Of a DNA stretch of 64,000 nt, positions 43,801 to 49,461 are shown in pieces (position 1 is the first letter of the stretch; each line of letters opens with the position of its first letter). The translations under genes and the position numbers were made by a program. Origin of the DNA: Pratylenchus scribneri (taxonomy: Eukaryota > Nematoda > Chromadorea > Rhabditida > Pratylenchidae); the NCBI GenBank assembly GCA_030063045.1, contig JAQSEB010000068.1, positions 372,001 through 436,000 of the forward strand, in the 5' to 3' direction. The notes under the pieces are model-generated. The model was not told the origin of the DNA and did no database searches. It saw only the letters and a list, made by a program, of their open reading frames with translations.

Positions 43801-44615
43801 TGATCTGCATCTAAAAATCTATTGAGATTTTCGATGCCTGCTTTGACCCTTTTCAGAGCTGGGCCAAGTTTACTTCTGATAGGACCAGATTTAGACATGT
43901 CTTTTTTGATTTATATTTTAATTTTTTAGCTGACTGCGCCACTTGTCACTATCCGAATGGATTTAATAAAATACAATACAGTTTTTTCACAAGCTTTAGC
44001 ACAAACTAAAGTAAATTTATCTCGATGAAAATGTTTTTACAAAACACTGATGTAATGATAAATTATTATGATTATTTTGCCAATAAATAATACAACAAAG
44101 ATGATATCAATTAACTGAAATTTCATATAGAAACTTGATTGATGGGAAGAAGGAGGGCCCTTATATACTCGAAAATTGACCTTTACAATAGAATAATAAA
44201 CTTTACATAACATTTAAACTCAATAACAACCTTTTACTTAACATTTAAAATAGGGTAAATAATTAATAATATTTTACTTAACATTTAAAATATGTAAATG
44301 GCATTTGAAATTAACCTTTTTAGGAACAAAACAATTTTAATTAAAAAGGTTAAGACTACAAAGAACTGCCAAGAATTTTAGTCGACAATTTGGCGACAGT
44401 ACTTCAAAACTGGCCTAAGGACAAATTGGCTTTTATACTAAATTATATTTGATGATGGAGATTTAAAAATATATTTTTAAATTTAATTTCATTTTTAGCA
44501 AGAAGCCAACATTAATGCACAAGGCAGCGGCCATTATTCCCGCATAAATATAATATGCCAAGTGGGGGCTGCTCCAACGGATCCAAATCCTGCCAATGCC
44601 AATGGCAAGGAATAA
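31858..44615 (+). CDS. Host single-pass membrane protein gene, interrupted by the retrotransposon
   Basis: Clear exons are 32174-32324, 32439-32561 and 44499-44615. The first has a transmembrane segment (ILSLFFGLTFFGYFVYI) after CCIPKLPSPTDVIIDFD. The second encodes QQANINSNGGTFQNIN and an acidic/Ala-rich tail. The third encodes QEANINAQGSGHYSRIN and ends ANANGKE. All junctions are phase 0. The second and third exons look like tandem duplicates of one exon. An open frame at 31858-32133 may be an upstream exon but lacks a clear donor. If exon 2 is terminal, the protein would instead end past 32561. The 11.6-kb retroelement lies antisense in the last intron. The function is unknown. Confidence 0.55.
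32816..33270 (-). repeat. 3' LTR of the Bel/Pao element
   Basis: 455 bp, identical by eye to 43944-44398. On the minus strand it runs from TGTCGCCAAATTGTCGAC to GGATAGTGACA. A TATATAAG box lies at about 33032-33039. A short purine stretch (GGCGGAG) touches the inner edge at 33271-33277 and is the likely, weak, polypurine tract. Confidence 0.95.
33403..34011 (-). CDS. Accessory ORF of the retroelement: disordered, nuclear-signal-rich protein
   Basis: 202 residues from ATG at 34011. The first third is Ser/Pro/Thr-rich and there are three basic clusters (KKLKLVLKKP, SRKRTAP, PPAKMAKRKQ at the C-terminus). A Met/Pro/His-rich middle follows, then one likely helix (LILSQIDVLHRVSDYLMFQ). I recognise no family. 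It lies just inside the 3' LTR, with 996 bp of non-coding sequence between it and the PAZ-like ORF. The basic clusters suggest nuclear import or nucleic-acid binding. Capture from a host gene is possible because its base composition is more balanced than that of the gag-pol region. Confidence 0.7.
   Translation of the reverse strand: MSSSSSNPASPIVPVMSPSPVNSPTNVPTNVTTIESSGQPEEPKKLKLVLKKPIEIAKERAEKIMESINAVAKKPKAEDHVVPNPTSRKRTAPMHMFSKESEKARPNQQIGSSSSHNQQMGFFRQMPPMPINYCHHPINHGNVVPPSAAMARALILSQIDVLHRVSDYLMFQSNRDMAAVRGYSMQPPEIVPPPAKMAKRKQ
34012..35007. other. Non-coding spacer inside the retroelement
   Basis: AT-rich sequence with repeated GCCAATTTTTA and AAATTAAATGTTAAA words at 34090-34290. It may hold splice acceptor or promoter sequence for the downstream accessory ORF; I see no clear signal. 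Confidence 0.5.
35008..35637 (-). CDS. Argonaute PAZ-domain-like ORF carried by the retroelement
   Basis: 209 residues. Residues about 1-135 match the PAZ domain pattern of Argonautes. An N-terminal helix pair (SLIDFLCRKENC) is followed by the FTILTAKNLTSYFI strands (70-83), then EHYRRRHNIDL (92-102), LPCISVG (108-114) and FFPLETLKIC (122-131). In Argonautes the corresponding segments form the pocket that holds the 3' end of a guide RNA. Two of the aromatic pocket positions are His here (H93 and H98). No PIWI, MID or N domain is present; after residue 135 the tail is Pro/Glu-rich. It lies between the envelope ORF and the 3' LTR, same strand, with a 310-bp gap from the envelope stop. Family likeness is seen in sequence. 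Interference with host small-RNA silencing is inference. Confidence 0.72.
   Translation of the reverse strand: MRCQMSLIDFLCRKENCLLYTLETKFRRNSQWKESLENAIKNSIKSGRVKLMTIHILPKQNNFEIQPVGFTILTAKNLTSYFIGTRAISIIEHYRRRHNIDLEKSKFLPCISVGREGTQPQFFPLETLKICFEDVSDYKLWTVEYWLAPTLPGEWSPKPKNPVIPSAPVETTKEVTECSVSVPTILPIHKGDILIYLKAEGVKSFKLKF
35948..37732 (-). CDS. Envelope glycoprotein-like ORF (phlebovirus Gc-like)
   Basis: 594 residues. A hydrophobic signal segment lies at about 17-33 and a C-terminal membrane anchor at about 520-541 with a 53-residue tail. The ectodomain is Cys-rich, with N-glycosylation sequons and a CYDCKGNSEFIYNC block typical of the G2 C-terminal region of phlebovirus-type glycoproteins. 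Nematode Bel/Pao elements are known to carry such envelope genes. The start overlaps the stop of the upstream ORF by four bases (ATGA at 37729-37732). Whether it is made by splicing or reinitiation is unknown. The frame is open throughout. Confidence 0.75.
   Translation of the reverse strand: MNDRWRKSRFGALRTSVLFITIWIIVIRFVQGGSESVSIFAKTEECQQEITQIKCKITGSTTLSLLPLGQVISLLIKNKEGNIMNTIDIEVLGLTIHCIPQSEYWLRSYNITTKVAFYCPADQGEPCYNAPKKSCFTNDQFYPIDVNISEFAEWQTLPGNTFCIVTGNEWYQYCEKTDILTIQQGRFCLYYRNIAFPTSETIYEVISCPDTEIKLTLDFKIYNNLGTIDQKTIELIPLESFKWKGIKMNLVSDSKSPTSAFGKYFLRDGFSAAIIDTIPKDLYCSSRESAENFRCELSKDACFDCDPKHDEKLVECKCKNLEMDKIMNDPYKMLPIVIGKLRFYNNANDIFAYSDYTPFTLHLQMDNFDLISKIDNTWCIIEPISLEGCYDCKGNSEFIYNCKTNFGSATAEINCDDQTHFTTRCGQDTINISQRISFDKPIINTRCEVTCPWGKSEFNLNGTLFYVPIEKDEYEKEKGELIETNHNTSEVMGMTIPLPFHYIINSFKGIYNLMTTIIHFLWPIILFSIITIIIISILYLISKGRIIFKTWKLVTRKLLISIFISYCVANATNIIRINSLNSQLKMTSSTIVGH
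37729..39345 (-). CDS. Integrase core and C-terminus fused in frame to an envelope-type N-terminal glycoprotein
   Basis: The frame is open from just after the TAA at 39346 and its first ATG is at 39297 (522 residues from there). Residues 30-75 carry the second Asp (SDNAKTF) and the Glu (WQGGIYERLV) of the retroviral integrase triad. The Pao-type C-terminal region follows (KGPYLQTKREPQ, GRITELLG). A basic stretch (KKAKKKRKKK) then leads to a signal-like hydrophobic segment (about 315-334), a Cys-rich ectodomain (CSQCEVNC, CETETC) and membrane segments near the end. The second half is thus an envelope subunit in the same frame as integrase. Confidence 0.75.
   Translation of the reverse strand, partial: KAWILLITCLTTRAIHLEVVTDLTTPQFLNAFRRFVSRRGKPEKIISDNAKTFKLAEKTMNLALKGRDSVKWIFIPELSPWQGGIYERLVGIVKNCFKRSLGKKLLDHENLITFTTEVEGILNHRPITTVNEEIDSLQPLRPIDFFNPYVEIVLDIEADDEDTFIPPYAKPEEKLVQRWKQTLQMLDQFWSRWNKEYLLLLRDKSKWTHKGPYLQTKREPQIDEVVIIEEDFKPRNQWKIGRITELLGNPIKNAKVFSKGKIISRPINRLYPLETLEELNNKESEEQHHMIDSDQVKVKDNKKAKKKRKKKLEPIKHNYPLRSLMKTNINVLSIIYIIFILLFFNVPLSYGKPEAKLTELISCSQCEVNCIEKGLQVFALKGISKVETCCETETCLTHIFSPEIIFNLPKKLLALEHSCGTTFYHKSKPVYHSINICPATDLCKLIDCNLCWERIMNPKCKPYTTFLILCMFGLSGIISLCTCLLFIRQMGANIHCLFFTIFILPFRFLLWLVSCCRSNSNDPKLDNSKNIFEKTKRK
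39346..39843 (-). pseudogene. Integrase zinc-binding region between two in-frame stops
   Basis: 166 open codons bounded by TGA at 39844-39846 and TAA at 39346-39348, both in the same frame as the flanking pol segments. It holds the H2C2 zinc-binding site (H-x4-H in LHEKLLH, C-x2-C in KKCLRC) and the first catalytic Asp region (VGLDFLGP). The two stops break the pol frame at these positions. Confidence 0.7.
39844..40887 (-). CDS. Reverse transcriptase connection and RNase H region of pol
   Basis: 347 residues. It begins MNIREFVCNNEE, continues with the Pao-type segment SGLASVFDPLGLL and then an RNase H-like stretch (HTFVDASMYAYAASVY, PRMELLA, LWSDSMVALSWL). It overlaps the end of the upstream ORF by four bases in the -1 frame, near a run of five A. 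This is either a lesion, an assembly error in a homopolymer, or a frameshift site. It ends at an in-frame TGA (39844). Confidence 0.8.
   Translation of the reverse strand: MNIREFVCNNEEIMSFIPKEDHLGKPNPKVLGITWNNTEDTLVLKFPTIENKENITKREVLSGLASVFDPLGLLNPSILEAKLFFQNTWKKSKSWTSLLTQAEIKIWKDLISEWKDQEISIPRKVTFSTNDEFHLHTFVDASMYAYAASVYLISKSNNQIQSNLIYSKNRLRPQSKTITIPRMELLAILIGLRAMNFVKTQWHHPILSENLWSDSMVALSWLNSEEKQTKFVQNRITEIRRHIHVEFRHIPTEINPADLSTRGVSPTVLKVNKLWWHGPEFLLTPQDTWPTFHTFKIIHKEINFDEEDEKCIQAYTIAKEENNLKTELIDINRYGSWSTLVKVMIFI
40884..43898 (-). CDS. Gag, protease and reverse transcriptase of the Bel/Pao element
   Basis: 1004 residues from the first ATG after the primer site. Residues about 150-300 match the DUF1759 gag core (RLPNFNGDPLYWRTFWQSF). 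Two CX2CX4HX4C zinc knuckles lie at 381-394 and 413-426, with a third Cys/His cluster after. The aspartic protease has DSG at 556-558 (VFFDSGSQTSYI). The reverse transcriptase occupies roughly 860-1004 with LGDLEKAFLAMEL and the box YVDN (975-978) in place of the common YVDD. The ORF ends where the pol frame shifts. The leader between primer site and ATG is only about 30 bp. Confidence 0.9.
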   Translation of the reverse strand: MSKSGPIRSKLGPALKRVKAGIENLNRFLDADHSDENMRNIRNESYLLKDALKHCIDYEAVWVQYLTKLTTTEAIEAEQKIYDDFKYEDKHFVEWIDNAREVLLQTRIYMTDDEQDDDASEHEQNNQNTQENQNNTQENIQEQSINLEQIRLPTLRLPNFNGDPLYWRTFWQSFEPTVHKQKIPKIQKMTYLIGCLQGEALRAVAGFPISNENYTAIVELLEKRYGNIDALTEALQVELVNLPTANDSLQSLRNTSEAVERICRQLKDLGVSDENPFVATHIKQKFPRFVVTKILEEEQNKGVKYTTLQIRETIQKIIALKEKVRQCMSSGKTETQGPDNKNKFERTPERRFNRFRKEESRSFATTSTNSNTKTFEKRFPCLFCESEQHLSSKCPKFASREDRMKRLIQLKRCFRCVKEGHTSNNCQSGFSCRKCMGKHHILICNQLSNQQQRNSVPIRYTPVNMNNNQNNQPNKQNNAKRNEQKTFKPKPKTAAPVLENETEINEEIEQTKSLLSVDPKGGESLGNTETILMARKVQVSSPNNPKKFMEVLVFFDSGSQTSYITTNLVKKMSPPKVGERILEVSSFRSEIPTRFKSAKYLVDMSLKNGKTERLILSGTDRITKGFKSVKINTLNTYDAMDELQSSIELIDEEPDILIGVADFWSFFMKKHKIANQFYLIETTVGPIVCGKTELEEEKEIEKTSNYSAVTMEYYPMMTESNEINKFWDLESIGIKDDPEEDDDKTAMNLFENSIAQIDGRYRVSWPWKEENPELPTNFQMAHGCLNSVINKLRNNPELMKKYDDYFKEQLDRGILEIADRKEKYSTDQPSNPLEHFLPHHPIISKGGTKLRIVLNAAARKKYLKSLNDCLYRGPVMLPDLAGMLLRFRNTLYPLLGDLEKAFLAMELHERDREVTKILWLKDINKPLTQENLEIYRHQRVGFGMISSPFLLAATIHYHLRKYDTPLTREIGLNSYVDNILMRCESIQEAKQKYIEAKRVFQKQK
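43929..43941 (-). other. Primer binding site, probably tRNA-Ser
   Basis: On the minus strand, two bases after the 5' LTR, the sequence is TGGCGCAGTCAGC. It is complementary to a tRNA 3' end GCTGACTGCGCCA. Eukaryotic serine tRNAs commonly start GCAGTC, which would pair as required. The tRNA identity is inferred from memory of that stem. Confidence 0.65.
43944..44398 (-). repeat. 5' LTR of the Bel/Pao element
   Basis: 455 bp, identical by eye to the other LTR. The TATATAAG box lies at about 44160-44167 and would drive transcription leftward into gag. The outer edge touches the GTACT duplication at 44399. Confidence 0.95.
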
Positions 44616-44711
44616 TGATATTGATGAATGATAAAATAAAGTATAAAATGAATTTTTTAATACATTATCTTTCGAGAAAAGAGATTTTTAAAATAAGTGA
44701 ATAAAAATTAT

Positions 44712-45340
44712 GGCAAACGTGCAGAATTGTGGTCTGCCTGGGATTTGATTGTGAAATTATGGAAAACACGTTTTTAAAGGTAATTGGGGGCGTAGAACAC
44801 GATTCTGAGCTCGGATTTTTGATATCTTACCATCTTGGTAAGATAATGCCAACTTTTACCATGAAAAAGCAAAGGGGGGACCAAGGGCATTTTTGGTGAA
44901 AATTTCTGTAGAGTCAAATTATAGCTCAATCAACGCAGCTCGTCGAGAGGAATCGATTGATACCATTTTTACAAAGTAATATACGGTTATTGGCAAGTTA
45001 TGGCCAAAAGAAATATTTGTCTTGGTAAGGTATTTGGACCTGTAACTTGAACGAAACGCAATATTATGAAATAAAAATTATACCATTCGATTCCCCTCGA
45101 CGAGCTGCGTTGATTGAGCTATAATTTGACTCTACAGAAATTTTCACCAAAAATGCCCTTGGTGTCCCCTGTCCCCCCTTTGCTTTTTCATGGTAAAAGT
45201 TGGCATTATCTTACCAAGATGGTAAGATATCAAAAATCCGAGCTCAGAATCGTGTTCTACGCCCCCAATTACCTTTAAAAACGTGTTTTCCATAATTTCA
45301 CAATCAAATCCCAGGCAGACCACAATTCTGCACGTTTGCC
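44712..45340. mobile_element. 629-bp foldback element with 8-bp target duplication
   Basis: It starts GGCAAACGTGCAGAATTGTG and ends with the exact inverse. Arms of about 240 bp are nearly perfect inverted copies with one 9-bp difference (a GGACACCA-type insertion). AAAATTAT flanks both sides (44704-44711 and 45341-45348), an 8-bp duplication. The loop is only about 150 bp. The arms contain GCAGCTCGTCGAGAGGAATC, the motif shared with other foldbacks. No ORF of note. Confidence 0.9.
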
Positions 45341-45348
45341 AAAATTAT

Positions 45349-45818
45349 AAAATATTTTCAACGCAATTTTCTGATCATATCAATTGAATGCTTTCAAATT
45401 GGCCCACTTTCCAAGATGCCCATTGTGCCCCATCAATGGGACATCAGCTTCAATTGAGATGGGGATGAAGTTGATTTGTGACTTTGCACTAGGGAATTGA
45501 CCAAAATAGGTATGCAATGGAATAGATTTGACCAAAATTATGAAAGATCATTATGCCAATACACAGATATATTAATTGATGAGATGGAAAATGGAATGGA
45601 TTTTGAGTCAAAATGATAATGGATATTAGAATTAGAGTCAAATACAGAAAGAAATAAATTTATTGGTTATTGATCTTTTGCCAAATCCATAGTGAAATTT
45701 CATTTTTCCAAAAAATTTGAGTATAAAATTCCTTTAAATTTCGCCCAAATTCATCAAATTCTCACAAATTCCACTAACTAAACAGTAAATCCTCCTCTAT
45801 CCCGCAAAAATCAACCAA
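45349..45818. other. Intergenic, nothing recognised
   Basis: AT-rich sequence. The last 100 bases before 45819 are C-rich and may be the 5' leader of the small secreted ORF. Confidence 0.4.
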
Positions 45819-46333
45819 AAATGCAAATCCACCAAATCCGCTTTCATCATTTTCTCTCTCTTCCTTTTGGTCATTTCCCTTTCCCAATCAACCTCGGGCG
45901 TTGATGCTGCCAATCACCCTCGGGCGTTGATGCTGGCCAATGGTGTGCAGGCTGCAGGTTGCTCCGCAGTTTGGGTCACTAGCGGTTATTGCAGCAGTTG
46001 TATGGCGGCTAAACGCAATGAGTTTATCATTCATTCATTTTTAAATTTTTTCAAGGAGTATTTGAGAATTTTAACCGATAAAACTGTTTAAAACTTTTAA
46101 TAAAAAAACATACTTTTGGTAGTTTATCATTTATAAATTCATGTTTTGAAGCCAGTTTTAGGAGGTTTTCCAAGATATTCGTTGATTTTTCGGTTTAAAA
46201 AATTGCTGAAAACAGTTTTGGATAAAATAATTTAACAAATTTTGCAATTTTAGATACTGAATTTAAAGAAGAGAATCTTCACAGATCAGATCCTCGGCAT
46301 TTTCTTAGCGGAAAACATGGAGGACATAACTAA
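45819..46333 (+). pseudogene. Small secreted protein gene with a broken start
   Basis: The frame KSTKSAFIIFSLFLLVISLS (from about 45824) looks like a signal peptide, followed by two copies of NHPRALMLANG-like sequence and a Cys cluster (GCSAVWVTSGYCSSC). The only nearby ATG (45819) is one base out of this frame and reads into a stop. A later stretch (46256-46333) reads TEFKEENLHRSDPRHF but its splice phase is unresolved. Either the start is lost or the true start exon is elsewhere. Confidence 0.4.
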
Positions 46334-46641
46334 ATTTGTGCAGTTGGAAATTGGAATTGGAATTGCTCTAGAATTTGATTACAGTACAGAAATAAAAAAT
46401 GAACAAGAATATTCCCAATTATAAATTGCATTTGTATTTCACCCATTTCTTTTCAATTTCTGTCCGTTTTTTTATTCGGTTATTCTCCCAAATAAATATG
46501 AAAATTATTGAAAATTGCATTCCAGGCTTGTCACATATTTACGAATTTCAGAATTGACAATTTTTTAACCTTTATATCGAATTAAATTAACATTAGTATT
46601 AGCAATGAGTGGTATTTTCATTGAAATCAAATATTGCAATT

Positions 46642-47056
46642 TCATTTATATCCTCGAATTTGGCAAACGAGTTTAAATTTGGTTGCCTTCTCCATTGTAT
46701 CAAAGTCAGCACATAAAATCCCATCTTCACTTTCGCCCAAATATTTTCCATTTGCTTGGGATTGAATGATGAATTTGTTGTCCGGCTGGGGCAAAAAAAT
46801 GAAAAGGAATCTAGCATCCGGATTTCCATTTTCATCCGTGCGAAGTCGACGAGCTTGACATGTGATTTCGCCGGGATTGTCGAAACCAAATTTGCCAAAA
46901 TAGGCATCGTCAACCATCTAAAATAATTTTTTATAATATTAAAATAATTATAAATGTTTTTACTTCGAAATATTTTCCATGACCAACATAGAACAAAAAA
47001 TCATATTTGTTGGCAATGTCGTCGTCATCTTCATTGCTTTCATTTTGTATGTACAT
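46642..47056 (-). CDS. Small fascin/beta-trefoil-like protein
   Basis: Exons 47056-46964 and 46917-46642 join at phase 0 and give 122 residues. An in-frame TGA directly precedes the ATG, which fixes the start. The pattern DFLFYVGHGKYFE ... FIIQSQANGKYLGESEDG (with GKYL followed by an acidic turn and a hydrophobic strand) is that of a fascin-type beta-trefoil repeat. Fascins bundle actin with four such repeats; one small trefoil may have another role. No signal peptide is visible. Family call is moderate. Confidence 0.65.
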
Positions 47057-47587
47057 TCACATTCGAAGAGGCAACTTCACCATTTTTCTCGTGAAAATTT
47101 AGACTAATCCTTTCTGAACTCATAACTCATTTCAACAGATATGGGCAAATGTATTTAATAAACACAAATTTTGCTTTTCTTACGATCATTGGAAAATATG
47201 AAAATTTATATGAAATTATGGGAAAAAAATACAAAAATGAAAAGCAATATTTTCAGATGTTTAATTTGATTAAAAGTTTTGGTCAATTTACTATCGTATA
47301 CAGACATCTAAAAATTTAAAATTTAGAGTTTGGAATTTGGAATTATCAATTTATCATTGAACACCATCTGTGGCTACTAAATCATTTTAGAATATTTTAT
47401 AATTCAAAATCTGTTTATAAATGACCTGACCTTAATCTCGATTTAATTAAAAAAAAGATATTTTCAGTAATTATCCCGGAACAGATTTTTTATAGTCTAC
47501 TAGGAAAGGTTACGGACGGTTACCCCAAATGGGTCATCCGGTATAGGATCAGGCCTTTAGGGGATAGGGTATCATCTCAGATATCCG
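47057..47587. other. Intergenic, nothing recognised
   Basis: AT-rich upstream region of the fascin-like gene. A GGTTACGGACGGTTACCCC patch lies near 47510, next to the foldback element. Confidence 0.4.
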
Positions 47588-48206
47588 CAGCCCTAACTAG
47601 GGTTAATTATACGCAAGCGTATAATGAAAAAGCGCATAACGTATAATGCGTATAGTCAAGCTGCGTATAACGTAACGTTTAGGCCATCCGCGAAAATTAT
47701 ACACGTATACTAAACGTTACGCTCCCTTTATAAGGTACTGTAGTTTTTTGAAATTTATTTACTCAAATTTAAAAAAATTTCCAAATAAATAATCAATATT
47801 TTTTATTTTAAGATCAATCATTTTATTCTTCTTCATCTTCGAATTCTTTTTCACTCAAATCTAATTCATCTGGTTCAATCAAGCCCGTAATCACGAATTT
47901 TCCAAGGAGGGAGCCATAGAAGGGAGAATGCCTAGCTTTTTTGCTGCCCCGCAGGGCCAAATTTTTGGGAGAATTGTTTTATTAGATGGAAAATTTTGTT
48001 CTAAATGGCCGCGCAGCCAAAAATTTGGCTCAAAATTGGCTGCGCAGCGAAAAATTTGACCCTAAATGGTGGCTTTAAAAAAGGTTGCGTATTGGCGTAT
48101 AGGCGTATAATCAAGGTGCGTATAACGTAACGTTTAATTAGCCCGAAATCATTGCGTATAACCGTTACGCGTAAACGTTACGCCCACGTATAATTAACCC
48201 TAGCCC
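47588..48206. repeat. Element with TAGGGTTAATTATACG termini enclosing coding-like sequence
   Basis: The left end TAGGGTTAATTATACGC (47599) is inverted at the right end (GTATAATTAACCCTA, about 48189-48203). Subterminal GCGTATAACGTAACGTTTA occurs near both ends in the same orientation, with inverse copies (TAAACGTTACG) beside each. The middle (47823-47930) has a protein-like frame. The same terminal words bound the 89-bp element at 8512. Confidence 0.65.
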
Positions 48207-48558
48207 TAACCCTAATCATCCATAAGGGGACCCTTCATTTAGAAAACATCTGGTCCGGGATAATTAAAAAGCACCAAATTTTGTTTCTTTAACTCACATC
48301 AGAATCAACAGCAATTCCTTCTTTATCCGTTTCCGTTGTTGTTATGTATTTGATAGGGATGAGAACGGCGATCAAAGTGAAACTACAATTGGTTGTCAAA
48401 TATTCCTCATCGCAATCTGTGCACGTGAAACCTGGCGAAAGGAAAACGGGCAAACGCACTTCAAGCAAACGCTTCAACAGGGCATTGCCTTCCAATTTGG
48501 CCAATTCTTTGGATTCAGCACGCGTATTTTCCAATGTCATCAATGGTGGCGATTGCAT
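47823..48558 (-). CDS. Unrecognised protein, two exons, one inside a repeat element
   Basis: Exon 48558 to about 48297 encodes MQSPPLMTLENTRAESKELA, a CTDCDEEYLTTNC pair of Cys motifs and a hydrophobic strand (FTLIAVLIPIKYI). It ends at a GTGAGT donor. A second frame, about 47930-47823, reads YGSLLGKFVITGLIEPDELD and ends in an acidic tail EFEDEEE. Phase is compatible but the acceptor is not certain. No known family. The start at 48558 could be internal. Confidence 0.45.
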
Positions 48559-49174
48559 CGATGGAATTTAGAATAATATTTTTTAATTTTATTTTATTTT
48601 CTATAGCGTTTTTAAATCCGAATTTTTTAAATTAATCAAACCTCTGTGGAAAGAAGAATTTCACCCTCCGAATCAGAAATGAAAAAAAAAAACAATTTTA
48701 GAGGAAAATTTTTTCTTCCCGGCCAATTTTGGCTAAAATTTCCCTCTCTAGAAAATTTTCCCCCTCTGAAATTTTTTACGAGCTTGAAAATTCGCTAATC
48801 TCCAAAATATGCATGACAAAACGTTCCCTTAAACGCAAAAAATTAGAATTTCCCATTCCCATGACACCAATTTTAGGGTGAAAGCGATTAAAAATATACC
48901 GCAAATTATTGTAAGAAATTTCATCCCTTTTAATAGGATTAATATGGGCTTACTGTTATGCCGGATAATCTCATTAATCTAGGGTTTTATCTTTGGAAAT
49001 TGGATTTAGTTATGCTGATGAGATGAGATTATATTCCAATATAATTCAAAAAGGGTTGGATTTAAAAACCCCGTTCTTAATTTGTGTAAATTTCGATAAA
49101 TGAATAATGAAAAATGACATTTATTTGGAAAATTGAGGACAAGTGAACAAATTTGATTTAATAATTTAATCAAA
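48559..49174. other. Intergenic, nothing recognised
   Basis: AT-rich with TTTTCCCCCTCTGAAATTTT-like patches. No supported exon. Confidence 0.4.
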
Positions 49175-49340
49175 ATGAATAATATAGGAATTTGCCCTTG
49201 TAAATGTCCTCTCATTCTTCCACCTTTATTATTTAATTGCTATGCAACTTTCCCATGCCCTTCCTCTCCAAATGCCCGCGCATTTGTGAATGGAAAATTC
49301 AAATATATTTTGCCTAATGGGAATTTCCTAGCCATTCAAA
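49175..49340 (+). CDS. Possible exon of a cysteine-containing protein
   Basis: The frame from ATG 49175 reads MNNIGICPCKCPLILPPLLF and later NGKFKYILPNGNFLAIQR, then meets a possible GTATAG donor at 49341. The second part resembles a beta-trefoil strand (GKF-Y-PNG-FLAI). I cannot find a following exon before the hAT-like element at 49462, so this may be a remnant. Confidence 0.3.
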
Positions 49341-49461
49341 GAGGTATAGGAAAAATCGCCTTCGGCCAATTCTTTTAATAATTTGACGTCAAATATTTTT
49401 ACATTTACATTTTATGTAAATCTAGCGAAAAATATTATAATAGTTATTAAAGAATGATAAT

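Larger units (their letters stand above)
32811..44403 (-). mobile_element. Bel/Pao-type LTR retrotransposon with envelope and two extra ORFs
   Basis: Two 455-bp LTRs (32816-33270 and 43944-44398) begin TG and end CA and look identical base for base. GTACT flanks the element on both sides (32811-32815 and 44399-44403), which is a 5-bp target duplication. On the minus strand the order is LTR, tRNA primer site, gag-protease-RT, RNase H, integrase, envelope-type ORFs, a PAZ-like ORF, a disordered ORF, LTR. Pol has one frameshift and two in-frame stops, so this copy is probably not autonomous as read. Identical LTRs point to a recent insertion. The Bel/Pao assignment rests on the DUF1759-like gag, the DSG protease and the integrase C-terminus layout. 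Confidence 0.95.

Noticed and set aside
46256..46333. Plant-peptide-mimic (CLE-like) motif in HRSDPRHF
   Set aside because: The spacing lacks the conserved Pro/Gly/His pattern of CLE peptides and the exon phase is unresolved.
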